A stretch of 28,467 bases of DNA from Sulfurivirga caldicuralii (GTDB lineage Bacteria; Pseudomonadota; Gammaproteobacteria; Thiomicrospirales; Thiomicrospiraceae). Numbering within the stretch: the stretch's first letter is position 1; each line of letters begins with the position of its first letter. Position numbers and translations under genes: made by a program. Positions 26,014-28,467 of this stretch are shown here, piece by piece. The stretch covers positions 1-28,467 of the forward strand of contig DQVN01000045.1 of assembly GCA_015661715.1 (NCBI GenBank), given 5' to 3'. The notes beneath the pieces are model-generated. The model was not told where the DNA came from, did no database searches, and worked only from the letters and a program-made list of their open reading frames with translations.

Positions 26014-26790
26014 TTGAAACTTCTATTCGATATAGGCAACAGCGCCCTGAAATGGGGCTGGCTGGATGCTGAGACACAATTTCACTTCGGTGGCTGGTTG
26101 GACTGGCCGGCACAGGCAGATGCTGTTGTACAGCAGATTGAGACTGCCTTACCCGGGTTGGAGGAGGCAACATGCTGGGTCGCCAATGTGGGCCCCCGCG
26201 CGGCGCTCTATCCGCTGCTGCAAGCGCTTGCGGCTCGATTTGGCACCTATCGTATGGTGTTTGCCGAGCCTGCGTGCTGTGGTGTGCGCAATGGCTATGC
26301 GGATTTCAGCCTTCTGGGCGTAGACCGTTGGCTGGCGTTGATTGGCGCATGGCGCCATCATCGAGCCCCCCAGTTGATGGTGGTGGATGTGGGTTCAGCC
26401 TTGACCGTGGACTTGCTGCAGAAAGGGCAGCACCAGGGGGGGATGATCGTGCCGGGGGTGCAGATGATGCAGCGCTGCCTGACCCAGAATACCGATCAGT
26501 TGGCCAGCGCCATGGCCCGCTCACCGGCTGTGCAGGAGGCGCAGGGGCTGGGGCGCACCACCCGGGAGGCCATTGTGGCCGGTACCCATTACATGAGTGC
26601 GGCCTTTGTGCAGATGCTCCATGCTGACTTGCAGGAACAGGCAGGCAAGCAGCCGCTGACGGTGGTGATGACCGGCGGTCAGGCGCAGCAATTGGCAGAT
26701 TTATTGGCTTTGCCCAAGCTGGTGGTGACGCCGCATTTGGTGCTGCAAGGGTTGGCCGAAGTGGCGCGGCGGGATGATGCCCAGCGGTGA
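26014..26790 (+). CDS. coaX: Type III pantothenate kinase
   Basis: CoaX phosphorylates pantothenate, the first step of coenzyme A synthesis. The 258-residue protein has the type III signatures: the N-terminal phosphate-binding LLFDIGNSALKWG (D6), GVDRWLALIGA in the middle, and VVDVGSALTVDLL (usually DAGTAxT), then GGMIVPGVQMM and VVMTGGQAQQL. The start codon is TTG at 26014, since the N-terminal motif begins at once and no ATG precedes it in a suitable place. The Shine-Dalgarno is weak. It overlaps cobU by 17 nt. Type III kinases are not feedback-inhibited by CoA. Confidence 0.93.
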   Translation: MKLLFDIGNSALKWGWLDAETQFHFGGWLDWPAQADAVVQQIETALPGLEEATCWVANVGPRAALYPLLQALAARFGTYRMVFAEPACCGVRNGYADFSLLGVDRWLALIGAWRHHRAPQLMVVDVGSALTVDLLQKGQHQGGMIVPGVQMMQRCLTQNTDQLASAMARSPAVQEAQGLGRTTREAIVAGTHYMSAAFVQMLHADLQEQAGKQPLTVVMTGGQAQQLADLLALPKLVVTPHLVLQGLAEVARRDDAQR

Positions 26791-27292
26791 GCATCACCTG
26801 ATTTTAGGGGGTGCCCGCTCGGGCAAAAGCCGCTATGCGCAGCAGTTGGCCCAGGCTAAGGGAACGCCGGTCACTTTCATCGCCACCGCCCGTGCTGAGG
26901 ATCTGGAGATGGCCCAGCGTATTGAGCACCACCGCCAGGTGCGTCCTGCCCACTGGTGTACGCTGGAGGTGCCGGTGGATCTGACCGCCGCTCTGACACA
27001 GGTGCCCACCGATCACTGCATTATCATTGACTGTTTGACACTCTGGCTGCTTAACTGCATGCAGACACAGCGAATGGATGCCGTTGAGGCACTGTTGCAA
27101 ACACTTCCCACCTTGTCCCAGTCTGTTTTTCTGGTCAGCAATGAAATCGGCATGGGCGTGGTGCCCGCCACCGCCCTGAGTCGGCATTTTGTGGATGAGT
27201 TAGGCTGGCTGCATCAGCGCATTGCTGCCCAGGTCGGGCGTGTGACGCTGATGGTGGCCGGCATACCGGTAACCGTCAAGGAGGTGAAATGA
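26774..27292 (+). CDS. cobU: CobU, adenosylcobinamide kinase/phosphate guanylyltransferase
   Basis: CobU phosphorylates adenosylcobinamide and then makes adenosylcobinamide-GDP, in the nucleotide-loop branch of cobalamin synthesis or salvage. The 172-residue protein has the P-loop ILGGARSGKSRYAQ (about 10-23), FIATARAEDLEM, RIEHHRQVRPAHW (guanylylated-histidine region), IIDCLTLWLLN and the late VSNEIGMGVVP. All are diagnostic of CobU/CobP. It overlaps coaX by 17 nt and cobT by 4 nt. An ATG one codon later (26777) is equally possible. Confidence 0.95.
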   Translation: MMPSGEHHLILGGARSGKSRYAQQLAQAKGTPVTFIATARAEDLEMAQRIEHHRQVRPAHWCTLEVPVDLTAALTQVPTDHCIIIDCLTLWLLNCMQTQRMDAVEALLQTLPTLSQSVFLVSNEIGMGVVPATALSRHFVDELGWLHQRIAAQVGRVTLMVAGIPVTVKEVK

Positions 27293-28323
27293 ACATACCC
27301 ATACACCCATTGGATGAACAGGCGCAGCAGGCTGCGCGGGCGCGTCAGGCACGTTTGACTAAACCGGCTGGTGCGCTAGGGCAGTTGGAGGCAATTGCGA
27401 TTGCCTTGGCCGGGATGCAGGGGCGGGTGTGCCCTGAGATAGCGCGCCCATGGATCAGCGTGTTTGCGGCGGATCATGGGGTGGTGGCTGAAGGGGTATC
27501 CGCCTTTCCGCAGGCCGTTACCGCCCAGATGATGTTGAACTTCCTCTCAGGCGGTGCGGCCATCTCTGTGCTCGCTCGGCATGTGGGTGCATCCTTAGAG
27601 GTGGTGGATGTGGGGGTGGCGGCTGAGTTGGCACAGGCGAAAGGGCTGATCATCGCCAAAGTGGCATCAGGGACGGCCAATCTGGCCCATACTGCAGCCA
27701 TGACATCGGATCAGTTGCGTCAGGCTCTGCAGGTCGGTGAACAGGCGGTGCAGCGGGCCCAAGCAGCTGGTGCTGACCTGTTTATCGGGGGCGAGATGGG
27801 TATTGGCAATACCACCGCGGCCACAGCGGTGGTCGCCGCCCTCACTGGCGCGTCAGCAGCGGAGATTGTCGGGGCGGGCACCGGCGTGGATGAAGCCGGT
27901 CGGGCGCGCAAGGCGGCGGTGATTGAGCGGGCCTTGGCGCGGCTGGATAAGGAAGCAGATGCTATGACAGCCATGCAGGAAGTAGGTGGACTGGAGCTGG
28001 CGGCACTGATGGGCGCCTATCTGGCCTGTGGTCAGGTGGGGCTGCCGGTGGTGGTGGATGGTGTCATCGCTGCCGCCGCTGCCCTGGCCGCTTGCAGTGT
28101 CGCCCCCGAACTGAAAGGGTGGTTGCTTTGGGGGCATCGCTCCGAAGAGCCCGCTCAACAGGCGGTGTTTGCTGCACTCAGCGTGCGGCCGCTGCTGGAT
28201 CTGGAGATGCGTTTGGGCGAAGGCAGTGGTGCAGCCATGGCCGTACCCGTCATACAGCTGGCCTGTCGGTTGCATGGGGAGATGGCCACCTTTGATGAGG
28301 CTGGGGTCAGCGATGCGCATTGA
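27289..28323 (+). CDS. cobT: CobT, nicotinate-nucleotide:dimethylbenzimidazole phosphoribosyltransferase
   Basis: CobT activates the lower ligand base of cobalamin by making alpha-ribazole phosphate. The 344-residue protein shows LTKPAGALGQLEAIA, FAADHGVVAEGVSAFPQ, the FLSGGAAISVLA stretch, GEMGIGNTTAATAV and the C-terminal LGEGSGAAMAVPVI, which bears the catalytic glutamate. Length is normal. It overlaps cobU by 4 nt and cobC by 11 nt, so the three form one translationally coupled run. Confidence 0.96.
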   Translation: MNIPIHPLDEQAQQAARARQARLTKPAGALGQLEAIAIALAGMQGRVCPEIARPWISVFAADHGVVAEGVSAFPQAVTAQMMLNFLSGGAAISVLARHVGASLEVVDVGVAAELAQAKGLIIAKVASGTANLAHTAAMTSDQLRQALQVGEQAVQRAQAAGADLFIGGEMGIGNTTAATAVVAALTGASAAEIVGAGTGVDEAGRARKAAVIERALARLDKEADAMTAMQEVGGLELAALMGAYLACGQVGLPVVVDGVIAAAAALAACSVAPELKGWLLWGHRSEEPAQQAVFAALSVRPLLDLEMRLGEGSGAAMAVPVIQLACRLHGEMATFDEAGVSDAH

Positions 28324-28467
28324 CCTGCTACGCCATGGCGAGTGCGTGGATGCGGTTTTTCTCCGTGGTCGTCGCACCGACAGCCCCTTGAGTAAAAAGG
28401 GCATGGGGCAGATGCGCCGCCGTCTGATCAAGCGGCGTTATGATATTGTGTGGACTTCTCCCCTGAG
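28313..28467 (+). CDS. cobC: CobC-like alpha-ribazole phosphatase (histidine phosphatase family), 3' truncated by window
   Basis: The visible 51 residues begin MRIDLLRHGECVDA, with the RHG phosphohistidine motif of the histidine phosphatase family. RRTDSPLSKKGMGQM and IVWTSPL follow, both conserved in that family. It starts inside cobT, and the operon context points to CobC, which removes the 5' phosphate in the last steps of nucleotide-loop assembly. The window ends before the second half, so a general phosphoglycerate-mutase-like enzyme is not excluded. Confidence 0.85.
   Translation, partial: MRIDLLRHGECVDAVFLRGRRTDSPLSKKGMGQMRRRLIKRRYDIVWTSPL

Noticed and set aside
26014..26790. CoaX with a non-standard DVGSALTVD motif as an inactive enzyme
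   Set aside because: The key aspartate and overall pattern are kept; Ser for Thr and Val for Ala are mild changes.

Overview
The window looks like a chromosomal segment of a Gammaproteobacterium. Supporting signs are rpoZ-spoT, an LPS inner-core operon of the 8-amino-Kdo (Kdo8N) type, MsrPQ, an OmpA-like lipoprotein and a cobalamin nucleotide-loop cluster. I cannot name the genus with confidence. A type III-B (Cmr) CRISPR-Cas locus with an unusually rich set of cyclic-oligoadenylate (cOA) accessory genes fills about 3.0-19.3 kb.

Left flank (1-2928): spoT (3' end cut by the window edge) and rpoZ on the minus strand, then a small four-helix membrane protein on the plus strand.

Defence region (2950-19278). 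(a) An accessory module: a Trp-rich 44-residue small ORF, a two-TM protein with a cytosolic C-terminal domain, csx16, and an NE0113-family CARF protein (Csm6-like), all overlapping. Two copies of one 14-bp palindrome, TGACAATATTGTCA, lie just before this module and at its very end, upstream of cmr1. (b) A complete effector operon, cmr1-cmr2(cas10)-cmr3-cmr4-cmr5-cmr6, whose Cas10 keeps both HD and GGDD motifs. (c) csx1-cas6-cas2-cas2-cas1, with two tandem cas2 genes. (d) A leader and a CRISPR array of 15 repeats and 14 spacers, closed by a strong intrinsic terminator. (e) On the opposite strand beyond the array, a Can2/Card1-type CARF nuclease, placed as the last gene of the LPS operon. Cas10 is expected to make cOA when Cmr binds target RNA. 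Csx1, the NE0113 protein, Can2 and possibly the membrane protein would be the responders, and Csx16 a likely off-switch. Four of the 14 spacers contain perfect hairpins (three with stems of 8 bp or more), far more than chance predicts.

Right flank (19301-28467): minus-strand kdnA-kdnB-kdsB-waaA (Kdo8N synthesis, activation and transfer to lipid A); plus-strand msrP-msrQ; a 127-bp MITE-like element starting at the msrQ stop codon; an OmpA-family lipoprotein gene; then coaX-cobU-cobT-cobC (pantothenate kinase and cobamide nucleotide-loop assembly), with cobC cut by the window end.

The most promising items for follow-up are the 2.95-5.4 kb accessory module with its small ORF and paired palindromes, and the hairpin-rich spacers.
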